In this document: positions 1 through 8,922 of the stretch, one piece after another
Layout: the number at the start of each line of letters is the position of its first letter
Numbering within the stretch: the stretch's first letter is position 1
Assembly (NCBI GenBank): GCA_014925825.1
Contig: JACGCK010000031.1
Span: forward strand, 124,001-188,000
Reading direction: 5' to 3'
DNA from: Pholiota molesta
Taxonomy: Eukaryota > Basidiomycota > Agaricomycetes > Agaricales > Strophariaceae
Length of the DNA: 64,000 bases
Notes under the pieces: model-generated
Databases searched by the model: none
Told to the model about the DNA's origin: nothing
What the model saw: the letters and a program-made list of their open reading frames with translations, nothing else
Made by a program: the position numbers and the translations under genes

Positions 1-340
1 GCTTGAGGACGCTTATTTAACCTTTCAAATTACCCTGCCTGCCCTGTGCGCACTGCGCAGTGCGCACGTCGCACACTGCCATCGAATTGATGAATCATGG
101 TAACGGAAACATTTGACCTTGGATATGTACCAATTATGATCTCAATTCTTTATCAACTGCGCATGAACAAAAGAGTCTCAAAGAAATTCGAAGATCAACC
201 CTTTAGCAAGATAGTAATAGTGAACATCTGAATATTATTCGAAGCCTTGTAGAGGTTCTACAGGCTACAAAAAAATAAATATCAGTCAGCCTGGCGAAGA
301 GTTGTGTGTCGCAATCGACAAACCAAATTATTCATTCTCT

Positions 341-616
341 TCATGCCTCTTCAGCTTCCTCCTCTAACTCTCCCTCGTCTCCCTCGTCCGATGGGGACCG
401 ACTGGTCCAGTCCAGTAAATACTCCTCGTCCTTCAATTCTATTTGCCGCTCAACATTAACCACTATTTCCTCTAATAACTTTATATCCTCGTCATAGATG
501 CTGTAATAACTTGAATCCCACAGAACCAGTGTTTCTATTGGCGTGCCGAGCTCACAACGCTGGATGAGGAAATCCTGGAGCAATTCAATGGGCACCAGGT
601 CGAAGAGCGTGTGCGT
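341..616 (-). pseudogene. Severed 3' end of the F-box gene at 2401-3948
   Basis: This minus-strand segment encodes the C-terminal end of an F-box/LRR-like protein of the family repeated in this window. It has the conserved tail pattern LQDFLIQRCELGTPIETL, a terminal LLEEIVVNV block and an acidic end, stopping at TGA 341-343. It has no start of its own. It is cut off from its 5' part by the LTR element at 617-2396. If the element and one copy of the GCGT duplication (613-616 or 2397-2400) are removed, the frame at 2401 runs directly into this segment: codon starts at 2400 and 2397 lead to 610. The paralogues at 13258, 33618 and 42371 have the same tail in the same position, which supports the join. 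Confidence 0.85.
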
Positions 617-793
617 TGTGGCGGTGCTGTGGCAGTGCCGGCGGAACCGGCCCGAGCGGAGCTCCAACCACCTTAGACACAGACTCGCATGTTCATAGCA
701 CATACCATCCATATCCACGCATTTTACCAGACGCTTCCCAGCCCCGCCCGAGCCAGCTCGCCCCTAGTCAGAGACGGTTCTCGGACCCCTCCA
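617..793 (+). repeat. Left LTR
   Basis: This 177-bp direct repeat starts TGTGGCGG and ends CCCCTCCA. It differs from the right copy by about one base: TCTCGGACC here against TCTCGGGACC there. The near identity implies a recent insertion. It is preceded by the GCGT target duplication at 613-616. Confidence 0.9.
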
Positions 794-796
794 TCT

Positions 797-820
797 TGGT
801 GATGAGAGTGCGATTCGCAC
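797..820 (+). promoter_or_regulatory. Primer-binding site candidate
   Basis: Three bases after the left LTR the sequence TGGTGATGAGAGTGCGATT begins. Its reverse complement ends TCTCATCACCA, like the acceptor strand, discriminator and CCA of a tRNA. It is preceded by CGCAC and, after a short gap, GTGCG, which would form a five-pair T-stem. This fits tRNA priming. I cannot name the tRNA with certainty. Confidence 0.6.
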
Positions 821-1085
821 GACTCCACGTTGCCCGTTGAGAAACAGCAACAGCACCGACAACTGCCAGCAGACGTCGAGACACCGCACGGAAATCGATT
901 TCCCGACGCGAGATACCGCGTAGATCGCAGCCACCACCCTCCAGAGGTGAGATACACTGTGTAGACCACAGACACCGCTCCAAAAGCGTGAATTTCCCTT
1001 CTTCGGACGCGTCGACCGCTTCTCTACCTTTCCCCACTACCCATCTTCACACAAACACTGTCGCCAACCTCATCACTGCTCAATC

Positions 1086-1352
1086 ATGTCCTACTACTAT
1101 GAGGAATATGATGTCTCACCATATCACTATGCGCCGGAGTTCGAGAACGAACAAGAGGGCCCAATTTACTATGATCCACAAATCTATGACAACCCATCAC
1201 TTGACACTTATTCTCTTGGTCTTGACTCTGATATGGGCTATGAACCTGACTTGGAGACACCCCTCTTCTACAATCCCTACATCTATGATACCATGGAGCA
1301 ACTACGTCAAGACTCTGAATCCCTGTCGGATGATCCAGTCCTGAACCGATAG
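1086..1352 (+). CDS. Uncharacterised Tyr/Asp-rich ORF in the LTR element
   Basis: An 88-codon ORF begins MSYYYEEYDV and is unusually rich in Tyr, Asp, Glu and Pro. It lies at the 5' side of the element interior, where a gag-like product would be. I recognise no domain. It ends at a TAG that falls at the edge of an imperfect 46-bp tandem duplication (about 1347-1430), after which a second open frame starts. The two ORFs may be halves of one gene broken by the duplication plus a stop, or may not be coding at all. Confidence 0.35.
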   Translation: MSYYYEEYDVSPYHYAPEFENEQEGPIYYDPQIYDNPSLDTYSLGLDSDMGYEPDLETPLFYNPYIYDTMEQLRQDSESLSDDPVLNR

Positions 1353-1407
1353 AAATGTCTGATGTCGATGAAACCCCTCAAGCCCACTGGAGCGATAGAA
1401 ATGTCTG

Positions 1408-2007
1408 ATGTTGATGAAACCCCAAAGCCAGGAGCTACAATACAAGCCAGAGCAGGATGGTCTTCAAGGCCTCTCTCGACTCCGCATAGATTGGAATTTG
1501 CTGGAAAATCTACTGCAACAAATGGAAGAACCCCCGCCAACACATGATCACATCCTTGATGACGAAGAATGGGAATTGGCAATAGCTCATGATCATGAAG
1601 TTTTTGAAGCTCGCAAAGATGAGGCTTTCTCACTCCTGGCTATTTATCATATGGCTGAAGCTTGGCATAAACAATCTCAACAATATTCACGCCCTCAACC
1701 ACCATATATCAAACAATCGAAACCACTACGTTATGATGTTCGTGCATATATGAAAAACTCTCGACGGCCTACATCTATCCAAAAATCTACTCCTTCCCTT
1801 CCGCCACCTACTAGACATCATGCCCGACCTCAAATTAGGCCTCATCACAAGGATCCTCCTTACAGGCAACACCAAATGCGACCTCATCGCAAGCATCCTC
1901 CACCAAGGCTGCCCCTTCATGTACCATCCACTTCTGTCATTCATCAAATCAATGCAATACGCCGTATATCCCAGAAAGCAGCTCGCCGTGCTCGACTTGG
2001 AGGATAA
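1408..2007 (+). CDS. Uncharacterised His/Arg/Pro-rich ORF in the LTR element
   Basis: A 199-codon ORF in the element interior, in a different frame from 1086-1352. The first half is acidic with a possible helix (NLLENLLQQMEE). The second half is strongly basic and rich in His, Arg, Pro and Gln, including the imperfect repeats RPQIRPHH and HQMRPHRKH. A basic tail could suit nucleic-acid binding, as in a gag remnant, but no CCHC knuckle or polymerase motif is present. The function is unknown and the coding status unproven. Confidence 0.35.
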   Translation: MLMKPQSQELQYKPEQDGLQGLSRLRIDWNLLENLLQQMEEPPPTHDHILDDEEWELAIAHDHEVFEARKDEAFSLLAIYHMAEAWHKQSQQYSRPQPPYIKQSKPLRYDVRAYMKNSRRPTSIQKSTPSLPPPTRHHARPQIRPHHKDPPYRQHQMRPHRKHPPPRLPLHVPSTSVIHQINAIRRISQKAARRARLGG

Positions 2008-2205
2008 GTCACTTCTGTTTTTCCAATGTTTTTTACTTTATTTTGTTTCCTTCTTTTCTAAGCTTCTTTTGAGCTTCCTCACTCCTTCCTTCTTTCATTC
2101 TTGACCTTTATGCTCATATTTTAATTGCCATGTTCTACTTCCGTGTACATTCTTTCACCATAGACAGGTTCTTTTTTTCAGTGTGTTCGAGGGCGAACAC
2201 TTCTT

Positions 2206-2213
2206 GAAGGGGA
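2206..2213 (+). promoter_or_regulatory. Polypurine-tract candidate
   Basis: The purine run GAAGGGGA lies five bases before the right LTR, where an LTR element primes plus-strand synthesis. The offset of CCACA before the LTR is a little unusual, so the exact tract is uncertain. Confidence 0.45.
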
Positions 2214-2218
2214 CCACA

Positions 2219-2396
2219 TGTGGCGGTGCTGTGGCAGTGCCGGCGGAACCGGCCCGAGCGGAGCTCCAACCACCTTAGACACAGACTCGCATGTTCATAG
2301 CACATACCATCCATATCCACGCATTTTACCAGACGCTTCCCAGCCCCGCCCGAGCCAGCTCGCCCCTAGTCAGAGACGGTTCTCGGGACCCCTCCA
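2219..2396 (+). repeat. Right LTR
   Basis: This is the 178-bp partner of the repeat at 617-793, ending CCCCTCCA and followed by the GCGT target duplication at 2397-2400. In the minus-strand reading it supplies a false C-terminus to the interrupted F-box ORF, with a stop at 2326. Confidence 0.9.
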
Positions 2397-3948
2397 GCGT
2401 GTCGCGAAAAGTTATGTCATGCAAACCGACCGAGGAGACACCGGGGAAATAGAGCTCCTGGATTGGGGTTTCTCCGGATCGTATAGCTTCTCCATCTATG
2501 CCAAGATGCATTATATTCAAAAACGGTCTTGCTCCATTTCCCGAAACCACAACCGAATGCAACAGAGGCAGCTTGAGTCCAAATGTGTTTGCTATCGTTT
2601 CGCTGTCGAGTCCAGATATGTCATCGTGGAGATATATACAACTGATGTTGTGTAGAGGTATACTGCTATCGAAAATGTCGGTTATAACCCTTCTGACGAC
2701 GTCGGGACTGCCGCAAGACAACGACAAATCCAAATGAGCAATAGCGGTTGTTTTGACTATCTCATTCATGTTGAATGCATCCACGAAAAACAGCAGATGA
2801 CATTCGTGTTCATCGTCGCTATCTCGGTGTTGTTTGAGGCTGTGGAAAGTTGTGTCGAGAGTTATCGCTGAGTATGATCGGGCTAGCGCAATGATAAAGC
2901 CAGAGTAATATGTGTCTTGATTTATAGCACCAGCCTGAGTATGGATTCGTCTATAGGTATGATTGTCAGAGCAAACGATCTTGACTATGGCGGTGGGTGG
3001 AAACGTGACGTAGTGAAAGAAAGCCTCAAGATATGCAACGTGTTTGGAATTTATAGATAGGGAACGAAGAGCAAGATGGGTATATTCAGATCCCCACGAA
3101 GATTGCTGATCTATCGGGCTCGGAAGGGAATTCCATAAAACTAAGTCCTCCAAATCGGGCATGCTTTTCAGCGCATTCATCAATTGCTTTCCGCTGGGCA
3201 GGAAACCAAGCGGGAGATCCTTCAATTTGAGGTGTGTGAGAGAGCGAAAGAAATGGAAGGGCGAATCCCAGTTCAACTGGCAGTAGTCCAACTCCAGTTG
3301 ACGTAGACTCTCTGTTTCGCGTAGAATATCATCCCAGATAACGAGGTGTTGCGCAACTTGCAATTCCTGATCTATCTCCACCCAGACCGTGTCTACACCC
3401 TCCAAGCAAAAACGTTCAAGTTGCGGAGCAGACTTCGTTAACATTTCTCGTATAGAATCCCATGCGTCTGAATAGAAATTTCGTAGTGATAGCTCTTTGA
3501 TACGGTGAATTTGTCGGAGAGCTAGGACTATCCCTGACCTTGTCGGGGTCTTTTCGGTGTCGGATCTGATTACAAGGCTGGACCCTTTCGATCTGCGGAG
3601 CATTTCTCTGACCCATTTGCGATTTCCAATAGGCGGGATAACCCAGAGACTGGGCATACTGATAGCGACGTTCCGCCAGTGGCGACATACGTAGGTCAGA
3701 TTTATCCACTCCAACAGATTTGGTTCGGTTGCCGTAGGGTGTGGTACCTGTGCCAGGGAGAAAATCCTGCACAGAAGTTCGGGAGGAAGGCGTGAGATGG
3801 GTATGATAGTGTTTCGTTCAAATTTCAAGGCCAGAAGAGGTTTGAGGAGCTCGTCAATAGCCTTTTGTTGTTCAGCAATAGATTCATCGATTATACGGAG
3901 CTTCTCCTGGATTGAAACACTCTCGTCGAGTGTGGGCAGCCCGTCCAT
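2326..3948 (-). CDS. F-box protein, truncated by LTR insertion
   Basis: The intronless ORF starts MDGLPTLDESV. It has a predicted coiled N-terminal helix, then an F-box (ISRLPPELLCRIFSLAQ, about residues 53-69), the family block INLTYVCRHWRNVAISMPSLW, and a long repetitive domain resembling leucine-rich repeats. F-box proteins recruit substrates to SCF ubiquitin ligases through Skp1. Native coding runs to 2401; beyond that the frame enters the LTR and adds about 25 foreign residues before a stop at 2326. The last ~90 native residues lie at 341-612. A truncated product could still be made with the F-box intact, but the conserved acidic tail is lost. The start was chosen by alignment with paralogues that begin at the same point. 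Confidence 0.85.
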   Translation of the reverse strand: MDGLPTLDESVSIQEKLRIIDESIAEQQKAIDELLKPLLALKFERNTIIPISRLPPELLCRIFSLAQVPHPTATEPNLLEWINLTYVCRHWRNVAISMPSLWVIPPIGNRKWVREMLRRSKGSSLVIRSDTEKTPTRSGIVLALRQIHRIKELSLRNFYSDAWDSIREMLTKSAPQLERFCLEGVDTVWVEIDQELQVAQHLVIWDDILRETESLRQLELDYCQLNWDSPFHFFRSLTHLKLKDLPLGFLPSGKQLMNALKSMPDLEDLVLWNSLPSPIDQQSSWGSEYTHLALRSLSINSKHVAYLEAFFHYVTFPPTAIVKIVCSDNHTYRRIHTQAGAINQDTYYSGFIIALARSYSAITLDTTFHSLKQHRDSDDEHECHLLFFVDAFNMNEIVKTTAIAHLDLSLSCGSPDVVRRVITDIFDSSIPLHNISCIYLHDDISGLDSETIANTFGLKLPLLHSVVVSGNGARPFLNIMHLGIDGEAIRSGETPIQELYFPGVSSVGLHDITFRDTLEGSREPSLTRGELARAGLGSVW

Positions 3949-4531
3949 TCTTGAGAATGCACCAAACCGCTTCGAAGCTTAGACTTGGACTATTATTTGA
4001 AAGACGTTCAAATCACTCATAGGTTGGTCTACAATGTTTGATCACATACCTTGGTGGAAGTGGTGACTTTTCAATAGCTTAGCGCTGCGATCTGTCAATG
4101 GATACTGTAGTGAATGAACAAGGGTTGGGAAACACCGAGTTGAAGAACGACTTGTTGGTTCATCGATCTTGAATCGATTGGTCCACTGACCCACGATCAC
4201 CAGTTCACCTTGGCTTCACCGCCGACTGGTCACTGGCACCCACCAAATCCTACACTGCAGCATGTGCATCCAAATATGATGGGTAGACCATACATAATAA
4301 CATGATGCGTATCTGGCATGACTCGGAAGCTTAAGCTGGCATTTAATATCCAATGTATGGATTTTTCCAATTCGCCGTTTGTAATCAGATTTTAGATTCA
4401 AAATAATAGGAGGGATGTACGTTCATCAAAATTTTGCCCTTGATATTATCATGTACTTTAAGAGTTTAGGAAATTACTCGAAGACAGCCAGCGCCAGAAT
4501 CCTCTTCTTTCCTCCTTTTCGCGCCTCGGAT
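3949..4531. other. Intergenic, no gene seen
   Basis: About 580 bp between two minus-strand F-box genes. It holds the 5' region of the first gene. I see no conserved ORF, RNA gene or repeat. Confidence 0.6.
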
Positions 4532-6268
4532 TTAAAATTCATCCCAGTCGATATCAACCACAATTTCCCCCAGCAACTGTACGTCCACGTCCGAAAGTCC
4601 GAAGCAAGAGCGCAGAGTCAGCCTTTCTATCGCTGCGCCAAATTCGTAACGTCGAATGAGGCAGTCTTGCAGGAACTCCACTGTCATGAGATAGTTCCCG
4701 TCTTCCGTTGTGACGTCCTCGACGAAGTCTACCATGTAAAGAGAGATCGAGGAGAGATCTGGGAGATAGAGAACTTGGTCACGTATTGCACCTAAATCCT
4801 CTGGATGGCCCAAGTCCTGCAGCGATTGCTCCAGCGACTTGAAGACATATCCTCCCAAATCGCCTACTATTCCAAGAGAACATAGCTGAGGTAGGGCTTC
4901 CAATGCATTATCGATTGCTACAGTGTCGAAAATCCCAGTCGGCATCTCCCCAAGGTATAGATACCAGAGATCATTTATTAGACGCATCGGACCGCTGAAA
5001 ATGTCATGCAAAAGCTTTTCCTGTACAGCGAATGAACCTCCGTCGTAAGAAATTATAAATTCCAATTGCAGTAGGGCGGTGGCATCAGAGGTGGTATCCT
5101 GGATTGGGTGTATATCTGCCAAATCGTCCACGAATAGTTCGACTTTAACAGCCTCCAAAGTAACTTCTTCAACAATCAGGCTTCGAAAAACCACTTTCGA
5201 CAGTGCGTTAGAGTATGACCGGGCAAGGCCAAAAATAACACCGGAGAAATCTGGATTAACAGAGGGTTGACGACGAGATTCACGACATGAGACCCGAACC
5301 TCTGCTGATGGTGGGAAGGAGACGCAACGAAAGAAGGCCTCGACTTCTGCAATTTCAGAAGAGATATCGAGAGTTCGAAGACGGGCGAGATGTATGTTTT
5401 CGGATGCCCACAATCCCTGCGTATAATTTTGGACTCGAAATGCGTCAGCAAGGTCCAAGACCTCTAGATCAGGCATGTTGTTTAGCGCATCCATAAACTG
5501 CTTGTCAGTCATCACAGATGTCGCTGGGAGTGATGTTACGTCCAGCTTGAGATGCGTGAGAGAGCGAAGGAGATGAGAATGAGAGTTCCAGTTGACCTCA
5601 AATTTAATCAACTCGAGCTTGCGTAGCTGTTCTGTTTGGCACAGAACATCTCCCGAAATAAGAAGAGGCTGTTGAAGGGCATCCGGGGCATCGTGAAGAC
5701 GCTGTTGCATTAGGCGTAAAGACCTCAACTGTGGAGCGGATCCCGATAGCATCTTTTGGAAGTTAGTCCACGTAGCTTGACTGAGACCCCGTAGACACAG
5801 AGCTTTGATACGGCATAAATGTTCGAAGGCAAGCTCCAATCCTGGATCCCGAGAAGTGAAGAATGGAGGGACTTCGATTATAAGCCCTGATCCCTTCGAT
5901 CTCTCGAGCATTTCTTCGACCCAGCGGAAATTTCCGACGGGGAGGTCAACCCACAAAGTCGGTGAGTTGAGAGCGATATCCCTCCAATGACGGCACACAT
6001 GGGTGAAATTTATCCAATCCAAACGATCCCTTCTTGGCTCCCCAAAGTACAACTCCCTGTCTGGCAGTTGCCCAAGGGTGAAAATGTAGCACATGATTTC
6101 GGGGGGAAGGCGGGAGATCGGTAGCAAGCCGTTTCTCTGAAGTTTCATAGCCAGAATACAAGTCTGGAGCTTGTTACACGAATCCTGCTGCTGCTTGATG
6201 ATGTCGTCGATCCTTTCGAGCGTTTCTTTTACGGAGATACTCCCGTTTGTTGAGGGTATTCCTTCCAT
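4532..6268 (-). CDS. F-box protein
   Basis: An intronless 578-residue paralogue of the gene at 2401-3948. I chose the ATG at 6266-6268 (MEGIPSTNGSIS) rather than the upstream in-frame ATG at 6511, because the paralogues begin here and the extra 81 residues look like untranslated leader. Features in order are an N-terminal helix with KETLERIDDIIKQQQ, the F-box (ISRLPPEIMCYIFTLGQLP), the block WINFTHVCRHWRDIALNSPTLW, and a long leucine-rich region. It ends in the LLGEIVVDIDW block without the long acidic tail of its relatives. The likely role is a substrate receptor of an SCF ubiquitin ligase; the substrate is unknown. Confidence 0.85.
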   Translation of the reverse strand: MEGIPSTNGSISVKETLERIDDIIKQQQDSCNKLQTCILAMKLQRNGLLPISRLPPEIMCYIFTLGQLPDRELYFGEPRRDRLDWINFTHVCRHWRDIALNSPTLWVDLPVGNFRWVEEMLERSKGSGLIIEVPPFFTSRDPGLELAFEHLCRIKALCLRGLSQATWTNFQKMLSGSAPQLRSLRLMQQRLHDAPDALQQPLLISGDVLCQTEQLRKLELIKFEVNWNSHSHLLRSLTHLKLDVTSLPATSVMTDKQFMDALNNMPDLEVLDLADAFRVQNYTQGLWASENIHLARLRTLDISSEIAEVEAFFRCVSFPPSAEVRVSCRESRRQPSVNPDFSGVIFGLARSYSNALSKVVFRSLIVEEVTLEAVKVELFVDDLADIHPIQDTTSDATALLQLEFIISYDGGSFAVQEKLLHDIFSGPMRLINDLWYLYLGEMPTGIFDTVAIDNALEALPQLCSLGIVGDLGGYVFKSLEQSLQDLGHPEDLGAIRDQVLYLPDLSSISLYMVDFVEDVTTEDGNYLMTVEFLQDCLIRRYEFGAAIERLTLRSCFGLSDVDVQLLGEIVVDIDWDEF

Positions 6269-7970
6269 CTTTGCTACTTCAATTCTAAAGGATAAGGCAA
6301 GGTTACATAACGATAACGTACATTGACATATACTCTGCTTTCCTGTGCGTTCAATTCCAATGCTTTGGGGTACAGATGAGACGAAAGGAGTGGGGCTGCG
6401 ACTTGGCTGCGACGTAGTCTGCTTCCAATTGTCGGCCTGACATAGGCGTAAAACTTGAACATCACGTGGAGTTCCCACGACCCGCGTCGCGTCCTTAATT
6501 ACATCGGGCATCTACTCGACTATAGCGCGATTACTGAGGCTTACCCGCTACATCAACCAATCCTCGACACTTTATTCAAGTGAAGGCACTCCGGTTACCC
6601 CTCACAATTCTATTTTCCCAAAAATGGGCGCTCTGGAATGAATATTCTTGCTGTATGGACCTCATTTGACCTTGTTTTGGTGTCCTTGACGGTGTGGGTA
6701 TGGCAGCTGTTGCTTCAATGAGCTCCTAAAAATTGGAAAACATCTATATGACAATTCGCTTTGCTTGAGCTTGAGCACAGGCTGACAGAGAAAGATCAGT
6801 GACACTAGTCTTATGTCCCAGTGTCTTTGACATTCAGCTGAATATGGCGCCCATTGGCCATTTGGCATGACAGACAGCCGATGTTCATGCATTCAAGAGG
6901 GTAAGTTGCTGAGCATGTATATCACAATGGGTTATGTTATTATTCTTGGTTCGAGCTTGAGAAATTATATCGTATCAAGAGGCTACAGACTGTATCCACT
7001 ATATATCTTCATTTTGAATCTTCAAATAAAGGGGTATCCCACTGCAACGAGCTCTAAATTCTAAAGGAACACCTATATATTGCTCTCAATTTTTTTCTCG
7101 CACCCAAACATTGTACATGAGCAAGATCCCAGCGAGTTCAGTTACACATCCCGCGCGTCGCGGTGTAATCAGAAGGTCACGCGGATCACATGCCCACAAA
7201 CATTCAAGCTGTGGGAAATTGGAATTGAAATTGGCGGGAGAGCCATCTGTCGTGGGAATAAAAGCGTGGAAAAGTTTTACGCCTATGTCGCGGGCGCGTT
7301 TGGTAGCAGACTCCATATGAAGTGATTGATCGACTCATCATCAAAGCTCACGTAATATCGTAGTCTGACATCGGGAGACTAGCTGCGACGCTGCGTTGTG
7401 CTGGTTGTAATTTGTGACAGCGTGATGTTGGGGCTCCGGCAACTGCCATCCTCTACTTATCTCTAACCTCGCGGAGCTGCCGCATAGTAAGTAATACGCC
7501 AGGCAGATGACAAGAATATATTCAAGTGAGTCGCTATCTGAATTAATTTGGGTTGGTAGATCCGATGTAGGCACTGACAGGATGGAACTTCCAGTCTTTC
7601 CTCGTTTTGTAACGCTCCGCGATGCAAGAGAGCATAAGTATGATCCATTTATGTATGACAGCATTTTTGTAAATCGACAAGTCCAGACTACTTTCAATTC
7701 AACTGAACACTCCGCCAAGGCAATAATCGTCTCACCGAAAACGGGGTACCAATCTTGATAAGGAATAGATTGTAATATTCTTGAATATATTCGTTCAGCA
7801 TTACTTAGATATGCTGGATGCTACTTAGAGAAAATCACGATTCGGTTGCATGCAGACATATCTCGTTAAAGCTCAGGAGCAAGATAAATTTACGAATAGC
7901 CACATCGCCAGGTATATAGAGGAGAGGAACAAGGAAAGAGACACATTCAAGTTGAAGTGATTTCGACAAC
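6269..7970. other. Intergenic, AT-rich, no gene seen
   Basis: About 1.7 kb with only short unconvincing ORFs on both strands. The first part is upstream leader of the F-box gene. I see no recognisable coding, RNA or repeat feature in the rest. Confidence 0.5.
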
Positions 7971-8922
7971 CTAAGCCTGAGCTTGGGGATAGGGACTTGC
8001 CTGCTGAGCAGCAGGATAGGGCGAATGTTGATTGCCTGCCTCAAAGCTTTTGGCTGGGACACCGCTCGAATTGGGTCCTACTGTGATGAAGTCGGTTTCG
8101 GTGACGTATCCCCTCCAGATGCCCGTGTTGCCGCGTATGTGCTGTCTGGAAGCAAGTAAGAAAAGGGTATTATTGTAGGCGTAGACTACAAGAAAACAGA
8201 GAATATCAGAGATTTGCGACAAAGAGTGTTGCAGCAAAAAGGTACTGACGGATGATCCAAGTGATCCAAGTGAAGGCAGTCACGGCTCGACTTTCGTGGC
8301 ACAACGCCTCTTCATTGCCAGCTACAATTTTTCTCGTTAGTGAATGATGAAGCATAAAATACAATAAGATAGGGAAGGGACTTACTCCACCATGTACTAC
8401 AGTCGCCAAACCAGAACATGCCCTTAGATGAGAGGGCAAGAGCGCACCACAAGGTGCAAAGGACCCCTACAACGAAAGAAAACCAAAGTCAAAACGATAA
8501 GCAGTTGTACAATCAGAAAAAATACGTGCAAGTCCAAGCAAGCTCGAAAGCGATCTTGTTGGTAATGACACCCTTGCGTTGGGTAGAGAGGAAAAGCCTA
8601 CACATGGACGAAATAAGCGCCTGCGATTGATGGGATCACGACACATAACATGGCTCACATCGGGGGCAACGACAGTAGAGTGAGGATTCCGAGCGCGATT
8701 TCCAAGACGGATAAGGGGAGGGATTTCCCAGCCCAAAATGCGCTCGTGTGATTTGCGATGGCTGCTCCGAGCGCAAGGACTAGGAACCCGAACAGGCTTG
8801 CGGCACCTACGACCGAGTGTGCTGTTTAGCGCTTTTCCAGGGTATGCTTCATAGAGAAAAGGCGCTCACCAAATGCTATGGTTCTCGCCTGCAGGAAAAT
8901 AGCGTTGATGTCTCGAACCATC
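7971..8922 (-). CDS. MARVEL-like four-helix membrane protein
   Basis: The model joins 8870-8922, 8659-8796, 8597-8530, 8466-8386, 8321-8250 and 8185-7971 (minus strand), giving 208 codons plus stop. All introns are 61-73 nt. The protein starts MVRDINAIFLQ and has four hydrophobic segments: LFGFLVLALGAAIA, SVLEIALGILTLLSL, AWTWVLCTLWCALAL and AFTWITWIILYAYNNTLFLL. It ends in a polar Ala/Gln/Pro tail, SPYPAAQQASPYPQAQA. This topology and the block ITNKIAFELAWTWVLCTLW fit fungal MARVEL-domain proteins, which sit in membranes and are mostly uncharacterised. The intron after 8530 would have to use a GC donor. An in-frame TGA at 8655-8657 falls inside the third exon-exon gap and is removed by the 61-nt intron. 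Exon 2 could instead begin at 8806 if one G of the GGG at 8880-8882 were absent. Confidence 0.6.

Larger units (their letters stand above)
617..2396 (-). mobile_element. Short LTR retrotransposon (TRIM-like, non-autonomous)
   Basis: Two near-identical terminal direct repeats (617-793 and 2219-2396) bracket a 1.4-kb interior. The repeats begin TGTGGCGG and end CCCCTCCA, so they have the TG...CA ends typical of LTRs. The 4-bp sequence GCGT flanks both ends as a target duplication. A primer-binding-site candidate lies just inside the left LTR and a purine tract lies near the right LTR, so the element's own sense strand is plus (the strand given here is that of the interrupted host gene). No reverse transcriptase, integrase or protease is recognisable; only two short ORFs are present. 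It sits inside an F-box gene, so it is a disruptive insertion. At about 1.78 kb with 177-178-bp LTRs it fits a TRIM or similar short non-autonomous element. Confidence 0.85.

Noticed and set aside
4532..6511. F-box ORF starting at 6511 with 81 extra N-terminal residues
   Set aside because: Paralogues start at the equivalent of 6268 and the extra part has no resemblance to them.
8601..8660. In-frame TGA (8655-8657) in the MARVEL-like gene, suggesting a pseudogene
   Set aside because: A GT-AG intron with donor at 8658 and acceptor at 8598-8599 removes it and restores a good membrane-protein frame (MLFLSTQRKGVITNKIAFELA is read across the junction).
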